Of a stretch of 35,414 nt of DNA, positions 16,116 to 23,613 are shown in pieces. The stretch lies in assembly GCA_025963425.1 (NCBI GenBank), contig JAOPUQ010000453.1:1-35414 (forward strand). Reading direction: 5' to 3'. This stretch comes from Modestobacter sp. (GTDB lineage Bacteria; Actinomycetota; Actinomycetes; Mycobacteriales; Geodermatophilaceae). Under the pieces are notes generated by a model. The model had not been told where the DNA came from and did no database searches. It worked only from the letters and a program-made list of their open reading frames with translations. Each line of letters begins with the position of its first letter. Position 1 is the stretch's first letter. A program made the position numbers and the translations under genes.

Positions 16116-16858
16116 GCGCGGCCGCGGAGAGCGCCGCGCCCGCCGGTTCGTTGCTGGAGGTCCAGGACGTCCAGGCGTACTACGGCCTCGCCCACGTGCT
16201 CCAGGGCGTGTCACTGACGGTGCGGCCCGGTGAGCTGGTCGCCCTGCTGGGCCGCAACGGCGCCGGAAAGACGACCACCGTCAAGTCGATCATGGGGTTG
16301 GTCTCCGTGCGCGGCGGGCACATCCGTTGCGCCGGCCGGGACTTCGTCGGCCTGCCGACGGAGAGCGTCGCCCAGTTCGGTATCGGCTACGTGCCGGAGG
16401 ACCGCCGGATGTTCCCCGGCCTGACGGTGCGGGAGAACTTCCGGCTGGCCGCGCTCGGTTCGAGGCTGCCGAAGGCCGAGCAGCAGGCGGCCCAGCGCCG
16501 TGCGCTGGACGTCTTCCCCCTGCTGGAGCCGCACCTCGACCGGGATGCCTCGCGGCTGTCCGGCGGCCAGCAGCAGATGGTGGCCGTGGGCCGCGCGCTC
16601 ATCTGCGGGCAGAAGCTGCTGCTCGTGGACGAGGTGACGCAGGGGCTGGCACCCAACATCGCCTCGGACATGGGGCGCACCCTGCGCCGGGTGGCCGATG
16701 GCGGGCTCGGCGTGCTGCTGGTGGAACAGAACAGTCAGATGGCGCTGGAGCTCGCCGACCGGGTCTACGTCCTCGACCAGGGCGTCGTCGTCCACTCCGG
16801 GGACGCGCGGGAACTGCGCGCCGACCCGACGTGGATGGAGCAGTACCTGCAGTTGTGA
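16112..16858 (+). CDS. Branched-chain amino acid/amide ABC transporter ATPase, LivF type
   Basis: 248 residues from the GTG at 16112, again overlapping the preceding stop (GTGA). Walker A GRNGAGKTT is at about 46-54, with the LivF-specific VTVRENFRLAALG-like segment and FGIGYVPEDRRMFPGLTV Q-loop region. The signature is LSGGQQQM, Walker B LLLVDEV with TQGLAP following, and the H-loop sits in LLVEQNSQMALELADRVYVL. In Walker B the usual Asp-Glu-Pro reads Asp-Glu-Val, which is seen in some LivF proteins. It completes the importer. The 61-base gap to the LLM gene downstream contains a strong ribosome-binding site, so that gene is probably in the same transcript. Confidence 0.94.
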   Translation: MSAAAESAAPAGSLLEVQDVQAYYGLAHVLQGVSLTVRPGELVALLGRNGAGKTTTVKSIMGLVSVRGGHIRCAGRDFVGLPTESVAQFGIGYVPEDRRMFPGLTVRENFRLAALGSRLPKAEQQAAQRRALDVFPLLEPHLDRDASRLSGGQQQMVAVGRALICGQKLLLVDEVTQGLAPNIASDMGRTLRRVADGGLGVLLVEQNSQMALELADRVYVLDQGVVVHSGDARELRADPTWMEQYLQL

Positions 16859-16919
16859 CGACGTCAGCTGTGCACCGAGTGGCGGTCGAGCAGTCCCATG
16901 ACGAGGAGGTAGGAACCGC

Positions 16920-17918
16920 ATGGCCCAGGTGGCGGCAGCTCTGCTCACGTTCGCGCCGGCGCGGACCCGGGACTTCGTGGCGCTGGGCCGCTGCGCCGAG
17001 GAGGAGGGGTACGTCGCCTGCTACACGACCGAGTCGCTGACCGATGCGCTGTCGATCGACCTGGCCATCCTGCTGGGGACGTCGCGGATCCGGGTCGGCA
17101 GCTTCGTGACCGTCAGCTACCTGCGGCACCCCATCATCGCCGCACAGATGGCGGTCACTGCCTCCGACCTGTCCGGCGGGCGGTTCGTGCTGGGCCTCGG
17201 CCTCGGCCACAAGGTGCGGCTGGCGGCGCTGGGCGTGACCGCCGGCACGCCGGCCACCGATCTCCCTGACTACGTCCGCGATGTGAAGGCGGTGCTGGAG
17301 GGGCGGGGCCGGGAACGTTATCCCGACCTGCCGCCGCAGACCTACCAGGGCCAGCTGCTCGACTTCCGGACGCCGGAGCACCCGGTCCCGGTGTACACCG
17401 CGGCCGTCGGTCCGAAGATGGCCGAGGCCGGCGCCATGGTGTCCGACGGTGTCATGGTCTGGCTGGTGCCGCACTCGGCCATCGGTGAGCTCACCGCGGC
17501 CGCTGCCCGGGCGGGGGAGCGGACCGGGCGCAGCGCACCCCCGGTCGAGGTCGCGGTCCATGCGTTCGTCGACGACGACCTCGCCGCCGCGCGTGATTGC
17601 GCGCGCTCCTCGCTGGGCTACTGGGTGGGGCTGCCGGCCTACAACGCCGCGCTGGCCCGGGCCGGCTACGAGGCCGAGGCGGCGCAGATCGCCGACGCGT
17701 TCCGCGCCGACGACCGGGCGGCCCTGCGGGCGGCCATCACCGACCGGCTCGTCGACGAGTACTGCCTGGTCGGGCCGCCGGCCCGGTGCCGCGACCAGCT
17801 GGCCACGTGGGACGACACCGATGTGGCCACGGTGGCGCTGGTGCCGCACCCGGTCCAGCCGGGGGAGAGCTACCCCGATGGCGTGGCCCGCAGCCTGCGG
17901 GCGCTGGCCCCGGGCTGA
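16920..17918 (+). CDS. LLM-class F420/FMN-dependent oxidoreductase 2
   Basis: 332 residues from the ATG at 16920, preceded by AGGAGGT. It is an LLM TIM-barrel protein of the mer/F420-dependent subgroup: FAPARTRDFVALGRCAEEEGY at the N-terminus, TSRIRVGSFVTVSYLRHP in strand 3-4, LSGGRFVLGLGLGHKV at the cofactor-binding loop, and VPVYTAAVGPKMAEAGAMVSDGVMVWL near residue 160. The sequence favours F420 over FMN, but the cofactor is not certain. It is the last gene of the Liv-type operon, so it probably acts on the imported compound. It converges on the PucR-type regulator with 42 bases between the stops; no convincing terminator hairpin was seen there. Confidence 0.88.
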   Translation: MAQVAAALLTFAPARTRDFVALGRCAEEEGYVACYTTESLTDALSIDLAILLGTSRIRVGSFVTVSYLRHPIIAAQMAVTASDLSGGRFVLGLGLGHKVRLAALGVTAGTPATDLPDYVRDVKAVLEGRGRERYPDLPPQTYQGQLLDFRTPEHPVPVYTAAVGPKMAEAGAMVSDGVMVWLVPHSAIGELTAAAARAGERTGRSAPPVEVAVHAFVDDDLAAARDCARSSLGYWVGLPAYNAALARAGYEAEAAQIADAFRADDRAALRAAITDRLVDEYCLVGPPARCRDQLATWDDTDVATVALVPHPVQPGESYPDGVARSLRALAPG

Positions 17919-17960
17919 CGGTTCCGGACACGGCGCCGGCGCAGCCCGCCGCCACCCCGG

Positions 17961-19865
17961 CTACTTGTCGCCGAGGATCGACTCGATCATCAGCGCGAGC
18001 TGGACGTGCAGCATGGCCTGCGGGTCGCTCAGGTCGAGACCGACCAGCTCCTCGACCCGCCGGAGCCGGTAGGCCACGGTGTTGGGGTGCACGTGCAGCT
18101 CCCTGGCCGCGAGCGAGACGTTGCACCGCTGCGCCATGTAGCAGCGCAGGGTGCCTCCCAGCTTGGAGTGGTGCGCCTCGTCGTAGGTGTGGACCGTGCC
18201 CAGCACGGACTCCGCGAAGACCTGCAGCTCGCGCGGTCGCTTCACCTGCAGGAGGACCCGGTAGGCGCCGATGCTGTCGAGGGAGACCACGCGGTCACGC
18301 CGGTCGGACTGCTGCACCAGGTCCAGCACGTCGCAGGTGAGCCGGTAGGCGTCGCCGTACTCCTGCAGCTCCAGACACGTCGGCCCGACGCAGATGGTGG
18401 CGGTCCACCCACCGGCGTAGGTCTGGATCTCACGGTGCAGGTGCTCGGCGAAGTCGCTCGCCGACCGGGTCTGCTGGTCGTCGTGCCAGAGCACCACGAC
18501 GTGGTCGCTGCGGGTCGCGGTCAGGGTCGCCCCCTTCCACGCCGCGCCGGTTCGCTGGACGAGGGAGAGCAGTGACCGCTGGGCATAGGCCTCGCGGTCC
18601 TCGTGCACCGCACCGGGCTCGGCCGGCAGCGGATCGCGGCGGATGACCAGCACGGTGTGCCGCCGGGAGAGGTCGGCGCCCAGCTGGCGGGCGCGGGCGT
18701 GGAGCGCGTCACCGGACTGCCCCTCGGCATCGAGCAGGTCGTCCAAGAAGTCCCGGGACAGCCGCCACTCCACCTCCTGGGCTGTGCGCTCCTTCAGCAG
18801 GGCCAGCGCCACGACGGCCGCGGCCCGGGTCAGCGCCTGCCGGTGGCCGCCACCGAACGGCACCCGGGGGTCGAGTGCCCAGACGTGCCCGGCCGCCTCC
18901 TCGTCGAGGACCACGGGCACGACCAGCCCGGCCGGGCCGCCCGGCTGACCCACTCCCGCCGGCACGACGACGGTCTCGTGGTCGGCGTCCGGACCGACCA
19001 GCTCCCGGGCCCGCTCGTGGGCGGCCGCGATCTGGCGGCTCCGCCCGCCGCGCCCTCCGTCGCTGCTCGCCGCGGCCAGCAGGCGGCCGGCCGCGTCATC
19101 GACGACGACCGTGCACCGGAGCATCGCCCCGAGCGACTCGGCGATCGCGGCCAGGCCCCCGCCCTTGAGCACGACCCGCAGCAGCTCGCCGTGGTCGGCG
19201 TCGGCCTGGTGCTGCGCGTCGAGCTGCAAGCGCAGGGCGGTGGCCTCCTCGGCGGCCCGGTGCTCGTGGTCCTGCGCGTCGGCCAGCCGGCGGGTCGTCT
19301 CGATCGCGAGTCCGGCCTGGTTGGCCATGCTCTCCATCAGGATGATCTCGCGCGCCGAGAACCTGTGCTTCTCCGCCGTGTAGCAGTTGATCAGCCCGAA
19401 GTGGGCCTGCCCGACCACGAGCGGGATCGACAACAACGAGGAGTAGCCCTGGTGGGCGGCCACCGTCTCCCACGACCGCGACGCCGCATCGGCGGCGATG
19501 TCCAGCACCGTCGTCGGCCGCTGGGAGCGGAACGCCCGGCTCGACGGGCCCTCCCCGGTGTCGCAGGGGCGCACCAGGATCGGTGTCCGCGCGTTGATCG
19601 CGTCGATGTAGGCGCGGGACAGACCGTAGGAGCCCTCGATCAGCAGTGCCTGCCGCTCAGGGTCCGCGACCAGGATGCTGCAGAAGTCGTAGCCGGTCAG
19701 CCGGGCGGTGGCCCCCGCGATGAGGTCGAGCAGCTCCCCGAGCGGCGTCCCCCGGTTGGCCGCGCGGGTGATCTCGGCGATCGCGTCGAGCCACGACCGC
19801 AGTTCGGCGGCGGTCGGCTCGCTGGCGGTCAGGGCACCCAGCTCCGCCACCCGTGTCTGGGTCAC
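17961..19865 (-). CDS. GAF-domain PucR/CdaR-family transcriptional regulator
   Basis: 634 residues from the GTG at 19865, preceded by GAGAGGGG; an ATG at 19934 would add 23 unconserved residues and run through a palindrome. Domain order: a GAF sensor (about 25-190, with the AGATARLTGYDFCSILVAD and SSLLSIPLVVGQAHFGLINCY patterns), a short helical linker (about 195-230), a central PucR-like domain, and the C-terminal PucR helix-turn-helix (about 570-625; VSLAARELHVHPNTVAYRLRRVEEL). It is a cytosolic, ligand-sensing activator or repressor; the GAF domain may bind an aromatic or other pathway compound. It lies downstream of the acyl-CoA synthetase (91-base gap) and between two catabolic operons, so it is a good candidate for their regulator. 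Confidence 0.88.
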   Translation of the reverse strand: MTQTRVAELGALTASEPTAAELRSWLDAIAEITRAANRGTPLGELLDLIAGATARLTGYDFCSILVADPERQALLIEGSYGLSRAYIDAINARTPILVRPCDTGEGPSSRAFRSQRPTTVLDIAADAASRSWETVAAHQGYSSLLSIPLVVGQAHFGLINCYTAEKHRFSAREIILMESMANQAGLAIETTRRLADAQDHEHRAAEEATALRLQLDAQHQADADHGELLRVVLKGGGLAAIAESLGAMLRCTVVVDDAAGRLLAAASSDGGRGGRSRQIAAAHERARELVGPDADHETVVVPAGVGQPGGPAGLVVPVVLDEEAAGHVWALDPRVPFGGGHRQALTRAAAVVALALLKERTAQEVEWRLSRDFLDDLLDAEGQSGDALHARARQLGADLSRRHTVLVIRRDPLPAEPGAVHEDREAYAQRSLLSLVQRTGAAWKGATLTATRSDHVVVLWHDDQQTRSASDFAEHLHREIQTYAGGWTATICVGPTCLELQEYGDAYRLTCDVLDLVQQSDRRDRVVSLDSIGAYRVLLQVKRPRELQVFAESVLGTVHTYDEAHHSKLGGTLRCYMAQRCNVSLAARELHVHPNTVAYRLRRVEELVGLDLSDPQAMLHVQLALMIESILGDK

Positions 19866-19893
19866 GAACGGCCCCCTCTCTCCGGCACCGTGG

Positions 19894-19909
19894 TGTGGCG
19901 TGCGCCACA
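19894..19909. promoter_or_regulatory. Palindrome TGTGGCG-TG-CGCCACA upstream of PucR-type regulator
   Basis: Seven-base inverted arms (19894-19900 and 19903-19909) separated by two bases lie 29-44 bases upstream of the chosen GTG start. The position suits an autoregulatory operator. On RNA it could also form a short hairpin in the leader of the regulator. Confidence 0.45.
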
Positions 19910-19956
19910 GGCACTGTACTGATCTTGGAGCCATCCGCCGACGGTCCGGATCCGCG

Positions 19957-21924
19957 TCATGCGATCGGGGCGGTCCCCGACGTCGGCCACCGCTCGAGCA
20001 CCGAGGTGTCCTCGAGGGAGGTCAGGTCCCCCTGGGGTGCACGGATGTAGGACGCCCGGGCGACCCGGCGCAGGACCTTGCCGTTACGGGTCTTGGGCAG
20101 TGCGTCGACGACGTGCACGGCGCGCGGGGCCATCGCCTTGCCCAGGGCCGTGGTCACCGCGCCGCCCAGCGCCACGGCCGCGGCGTCGGCATCGACCCCC
20201 TCCCGGAGCACGACGAAGCAGACGAGCGCCTCACCCTTGACGTCGTCGGGCACGCCGATCGCCGCCGCCTCGATGACCCGCTCGTCGGACACCAACAGCG
20301 ACTCGACCTCCGCCGGACCCAGACGCTTGCCGGCCACCTTGATCGTGTCGTCGGAACGACCCAGCAGGAACCAGTAGCCGTCCGCATCGACGTAGGCCAG
20401 GTCGCCGTGGTGCCAGATGCCGGGAAAGCGCTGCCAGTAGCTCGCCAGATACCGCTCCTCGTCGCGCCAGAAGCCCGCCGTCATGCCGGGCCAGACGGAT
20501 CGGACCACCAGTTCGCCGATCTGCCCGCGGACCGAGCGGCCCTGCTCGTCGACCACGTCCGCGACGACACCCAGCGTGGGACCGGGGAAGGACGCCGGCT
20601 TGACCGGCAGGTAGGTCGAGCCGCACAGCAGCGATCCGCCGATCTCGGTGCCGCCGGAGATGTTGATGATCGGCGCGCGGCCCTTGCCCACGTGCTCGGC
20701 GCACCAGCGCCACGGGTCGATGTTCCAGGGCTCCCCGGTCGAGCCGATGGCCTGCAGGAGCGGCAGGTCGTGCCGGTCGGGCCAGGAGTCGCCGTGGGCC
20801 ATCAGGGCGCGCACGACGGTGGGGGAGATGCCCAGCACGGTGGTGGCGCTGCGCTCGGCCACCGCCCACAACCGGTCCGGCTCCGGCCAGTCGGGGACCC
20901 CTTCGAAGAAGACGGCGGTCCCTCCGTTGGTGAGAGCCGCCGTGATCACGAAGGACCCCATCACCCAGCCCATGTCGGTCAACCACAGCATCGACGAGTC
21001 CTGGTCGACCCCCATCCCGTGCCTGGCCTCCAGGGCCACCTTGAACGGCAGCCCGGCGTGGGTGTGCACGCACCCCTTGGGCTTGCCCGTGCTGCCGGAC
21101 GTGTACAGGAGGAGGCAGGGCGCGTCCGCGGCCATGGCCTCGGCCCGCTCCACGGGCGCGGCCGCTGCGCACTCCTCGTGCCACCAGTGGTCCCGCCCGG
21201 CGGTCATCGGGACGTCGACGCCGAGGCGGCGGACGACGAGGACCGTCTCCAGCGCGGGCAGGTCGCGGACGGCGTCGTCGGCCACCTGCTTGAGCGGCAC
21301 CGGCCGGCCGCGACGGGGGAAGGCGTCACAGGTCACCAGCACGGTCGCGCCCGAGTCCTCCAGGCGCGCGCGGACGGCGGCCGCGCCGTATCCACTGAAC
21401 AGCGGCATGACGATCGCACCGATCTTCGCCGCGGCGAGCACGGTCGTGATCGCCTCGGGGACCATCGGCAGCAGCAGCGCGACCACGTCCCCGATGCCCA
21501 CGCCGTGGGCGCGCAGGGCGCCTGCCGCCGCGTCGACGCGATCCTTCAACTCGGCGTAGGTCAGGGTGAGGGTGGCGCCGTCGTCGCCCTCCCACCACAC
21601 GGCGCGGGCTCCGCCGCGGCCCTCGCGCACCCATCGGTCCACCGCATAGTCGGCCCAGTTCAGCTCCCCGCCGACGAAGAAGCGTGGGTGTTCCACGCCG
21701 CGGGACAGGTCGACGACGGCGTCATAGGGACGCATCCAGCAGATGCCGACGTCCTCCGCGCCCGCAGCCCAGTACCAGGCCGGGTCCGCCGCGGCCCGGT
21801 CGGCGAGTTCCCCCGGATCGGTGATGCCGTGGCGGGCTGCCATCCGGCCGGCCGGGGACGCGGCGAAGGCCCCCGGGGGCGGCGTCCAGGCGACCGTCAG
21901 GCCCTCGAGTTCGTCGATCGGCAT
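19957..21924 (-). CDS. Acyl-CoA synthetase (AMP-binding, acetyl/acetoacetyl-CoA ligase-like)
   Basis: 655 residues from the ATG at 21924 with GAAGGAAG upstream; the ORF-track extension to 25011 is shadow sequence. An ACAS-type N-terminal segment (GGELNWADYAVDRW, about 85-98) is followed by the adenylation domain. The motifs are LLYTSGSTGKPKG (A3), NISGGTEIGGSLL (A5), FLLGRSDDTIKVAGKRLGP (A8) and PKTRNGKVLRR with the catalytic Lys (A10). It activates a carboxylic acid with ATP and CoA, forming an acyl-AMP intermediate. Length and motifs fit the acetyl/propionyl/acetoacetyl-CoA synthetase branch rather than the long-chain branch. It is divergent from the LLM3-ribBA operon, and its product would carry the degraded substrate into acyl-CoA metabolism. 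Confidence 0.92.
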   Translation of the reverse strand: MPIDELEGLTVAWTPPPGAFAASPAGRMAARHGITDPGELADRAAADPAWYWAAGAEDVGICWMRPYDAVVDLSRGVEHPRFFVGGELNWADYAVDRWVREGRGGARAVWWEGDDGATLTLTYAELKDRVDAAAGALRAHGVGIGDVVALLLPMVPEAITTVLAAAKIGAIVMPLFSGYGAAAVRARLEDSGATVLVTCDAFPRRGRPVPLKQVADDAVRDLPALETVLVVRRLGVDVPMTAGRDHWWHEECAAAAPVERAEAMAADAPCLLLYTSGSTGKPKGCVHTHAGLPFKVALEARHGMGVDQDSSMLWLTDMGWVMGSFVITAALTNGGTAVFFEGVPDWPEPDRLWAVAERSATTVLGISPTVVRALMAHGDSWPDRHDLPLLQAIGSTGEPWNIDPWRWCAEHVGKGRAPIINISGGTEIGGSLLCGSTYLPVKPASFPGPTLGVVADVVDEQGRSVRGQIGELVVRSVWPGMTAGFWRDEERYLASYWQRFPGIWHHGDLAYVDADGYWFLLGRSDDTIKVAGKRLGPAEVESLLVSDERVIEAAAIGVPDDVKGEALVCFVVLREGVDADAAAVALGGAVTTALGKAMAPRAVHVVDALPKTRNGKVLRRVARASYIRAPQGDLTSLEDTSVLERWPTSGTAPIA

Positions 21925-22194
21925 CGGGACTTCCTTCCGCCCGCTGCACTGCGGGACTGATGACCGCGCGTGGTCTCGGCGGTGCGCGTCCGGGGCCGGG
22001 AGGCGCCGTGGCCGCACCCGTCCGGGGCGTTCATCGTGGTCGCCGGAGGAGTGGTCGCGACTTGTGTCCAGCCACAAGAGAACGCCGTCCGCCCTGTTCA
22101 GGACCTGCATCTCAGCGGTCGCCGCGATCCGTAGCGTCGGCGCCGGAACGGGGTGACCTGCCCCACATCGAGCGCGAGAGCGGAGTGCGCAGCC
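21925..22194. promoter_or_regulatory. Divergent promoter region, acyl-CoA synthetase / LLM3 operon
   Basis: This is 270 bases without a gene, slightly less GC-rich than its surroundings. It holds the CTTGTG-N6-CACAAG palindrome near its centre (22061-22078). No standard -35/-10 pair is obvious on either strand. Confidence 0.45.
22061..22078. promoter_or_regulatory. Candidate operator CTTGTG-N6-CACAAG (copy B)
   Basis: Exact six-base inverted arms (22061-22066, 22073-22078). Seen as TTGT-N8-ACAA, the layout is identical to copy A at 11991-12008. It lies about 115-155 bases from both divergent start codons, as expected for an operator or activator site serving both directions. Confidence 0.5.
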
Positions 22195-23442
22195 ATGGTG
22201 AAAGTGATCCTCCAGCTGTACCCCCAGATCCCGGCCACCCGCGATGAGCGCATCGAGCAGCGCCCGATGGGCCGCGACGCCGAGCGCTACCAGGCGCTCA
22301 TCCGGGAGATGCCGGACATCATCAAGGCCGCCGACGAGCTGGGCCTGTGGGGCGTCTCCTCCATCGAGCACCACTTCCACAGCGAGGGCTACGAGGTCGG
22401 CCCCAACCCCGGCCTGCTCAACGCCCACTGGGCGGCGATCACCAAGAACATCCGGGTCGGCCAGCTCGGCTACACGATGAGCGCGCAGAACCCCTTCCGG
22501 GTCGCCGAGGACGTCGCGATCATCGACCACCTCGCCGGCGGCCGGTCCTTCTGCGGGTTCTCCCGCGGCTACCAGGCCCGGTGGACCAACATCCTGGGGC
22601 AGCACCTGGGCACTCGCGCCACCCTCTCGCCCTCGGGCAACCAGGAGAAGATGGCCGAGCTCGACGAGGCCACGCAGGCCGCTCGCATCTCCGACGACCA
22701 GATCAACCGCGAGATCTTCGAGGAGAACGTCGAGCTCGTCCAGCAGGCCTGGACCCAGGACAGCGTGGAGTGGAAGGGGCGCTGGCAGGTCCCGTTCCCC
22801 TACGACGAGGGCGTCGACTGGACCATGACCGCGACCCGCGAGATGGGCGCGGTCGGGGAGATGGACGAGCACGGCAAGATCCGCCGGGTCAGCGTCACGC
22901 CCAAGCCACTCACCCAGCCGCACCCGCCGGTCTTCGTCTCCAGCAACGCGAGCAAGGAGACGGTGGAGTACTGCGGTCCGCGCGGGTTCATCCCGACCTA
23001 CTTCTCGAAGATCGAACGGGCGGCCGAGTTCGGCGGTGCCTACGTCGAGGCCGCCGCCACCGCCGGCAAGACCTACGCGCTCGGTCAGAACCAGGCGCTG
23101 GTCCGGTGGGGGCAGATCGCCGAGACGACGGAGGAGGCGCGGCAGATGGTCGCCGACTACGACGTCGACATCTTCCGGGACCTCTACGCCGGTACCACCC
23201 CGATGAAGTTCGACCCGGACAACGCCGTGGACTCGGTCGTCAACTCCGGGCTGTGGGTGGTCGGCACGCCCGAGGAGGTCCGCGACCAGTACGTCGAGCT
23301 GTGGCGTCAGCTGCCGGCCGAGTACGTCGTGCTCATCTACCACTACGCGCAGCAGCCGGCGCAGAGCGTCATCCGGCAGCTCGAGTTGTTCATGGAGCAC
23401 GTCAAGCCGGCCCTGGACGCGCTGACCGACTACGAGGTCTGA
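22195..23442 (+). CDS. LLM-class (luciferase-like) flavin-dependent monooxygenase 3
   Basis: 415 residues from the ATG at 22195; the ORF-track start at 22153 adds a short unrelated leader. The LLM barrel is clear: DELGLWGVSSIEHHFHSEGY with the EHH motif, IRVGQLGYTMSAQNPFRVAEDVAIIDHLAGGR, the CGFSRGYQARWTNILG cofactor loop, and PKPLTQPHPPVFVSSNASKETVEYCG. It is longer than simple LLM enzymes because of an insertion at about 150-225 (EKMAELDEATQ to the Trp-rich stretch), which may cap the active site. It should use FMNH2 and O2, often for ring or C-heteroatom cleavage. It is the first gene of an operon with ribBA and hydrolytic/dehydrogenase genes; no flavin reductase follows. Confidence 0.9.
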   Translation: MVKVILQLYPQIPATRDERIEQRPMGRDAERYQALIREMPDIIKAADELGLWGVSSIEHHFHSEGYEVGPNPGLLNAHWAAITKNIRVGQLGYTMSAQNPFRVAEDVAIIDHLAGGRSFCGFSRGYQARWTNILGQHLGTRATLSPSGNQEKMAELDEATQAARISDDQINREIFEENVELVQQAWTQDSVEWKGRWQVPFPYDEGVDWTMTATREMGAVGEMDEHGKIRRVSVTPKPLTQPHPPVFVSSNASKETVEYCGPRGFIPTYFSKIERAAEFGGAYVEAAATAGKTYALGQNQALVRWGQIAETTEEARQMVADYDVDIFRDLYAGTTPMKFDPDNAVDSVVNSGLWVVGTPEEVRDQYVELWRQLPAEYVVLIYHYAQQPAQSVIRQLELFMEHVKPALDALTDYEV

Positions 23443-23534
23443 CGTGGACGCGACGGCGGCGCCTGCCCGGCACGTCGGCGGTCCCGGCCTGCCCGGCCGG
23501 GACCGGCCGGGACCGCCTCCGTCGCGTCCACGTC
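23441..23534 (+). other. Large nested hairpin between LLM3 and ribBA
   Basis: Outer arms are exact over 16 bases (23441-23456 with 23519-23534), starting inside the LLM3 stop codon. Inside them a 13-bp stem pairs 23477-23489 with 23505-23517. A direct repeat of GGCCGGGACC (23495-23504 and 23505-23514) allows an alternative 10-bp, 5-base-loop hairpin with 23480-23489, so two mutually exclusive folds are possible. It may be an operon terminator/attenuator or a novel structured leader of ribBA. A further 7-bp stem (23552-23558 with 23580-23586) follows before the ribosome-binding site. Confidence 0.6.
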
Positions 23535-23613
23535 GGGGCTCTTGCCCTCCGCGGCGGGACCTGCTGTGCGCTGCAGCCGCCCGCCGTCCCCTCTCGTTCA
23601 GCGCAGGAGTGAT

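Noticed and set aside
19708-21960. 750-aa plus-strand ORF
   Set aside because: Antisense shadow of the acyl-CoA synthetase and regulator start; no recognisable domain.
23443-23613. FMN (RFN) riboswitch upstream of ribBA
   Set aside because: The conserved FMN-riboswitch core (such as a GGTGAAATTCC-like block) was not found; the structure is a nested GC hairpin instead.
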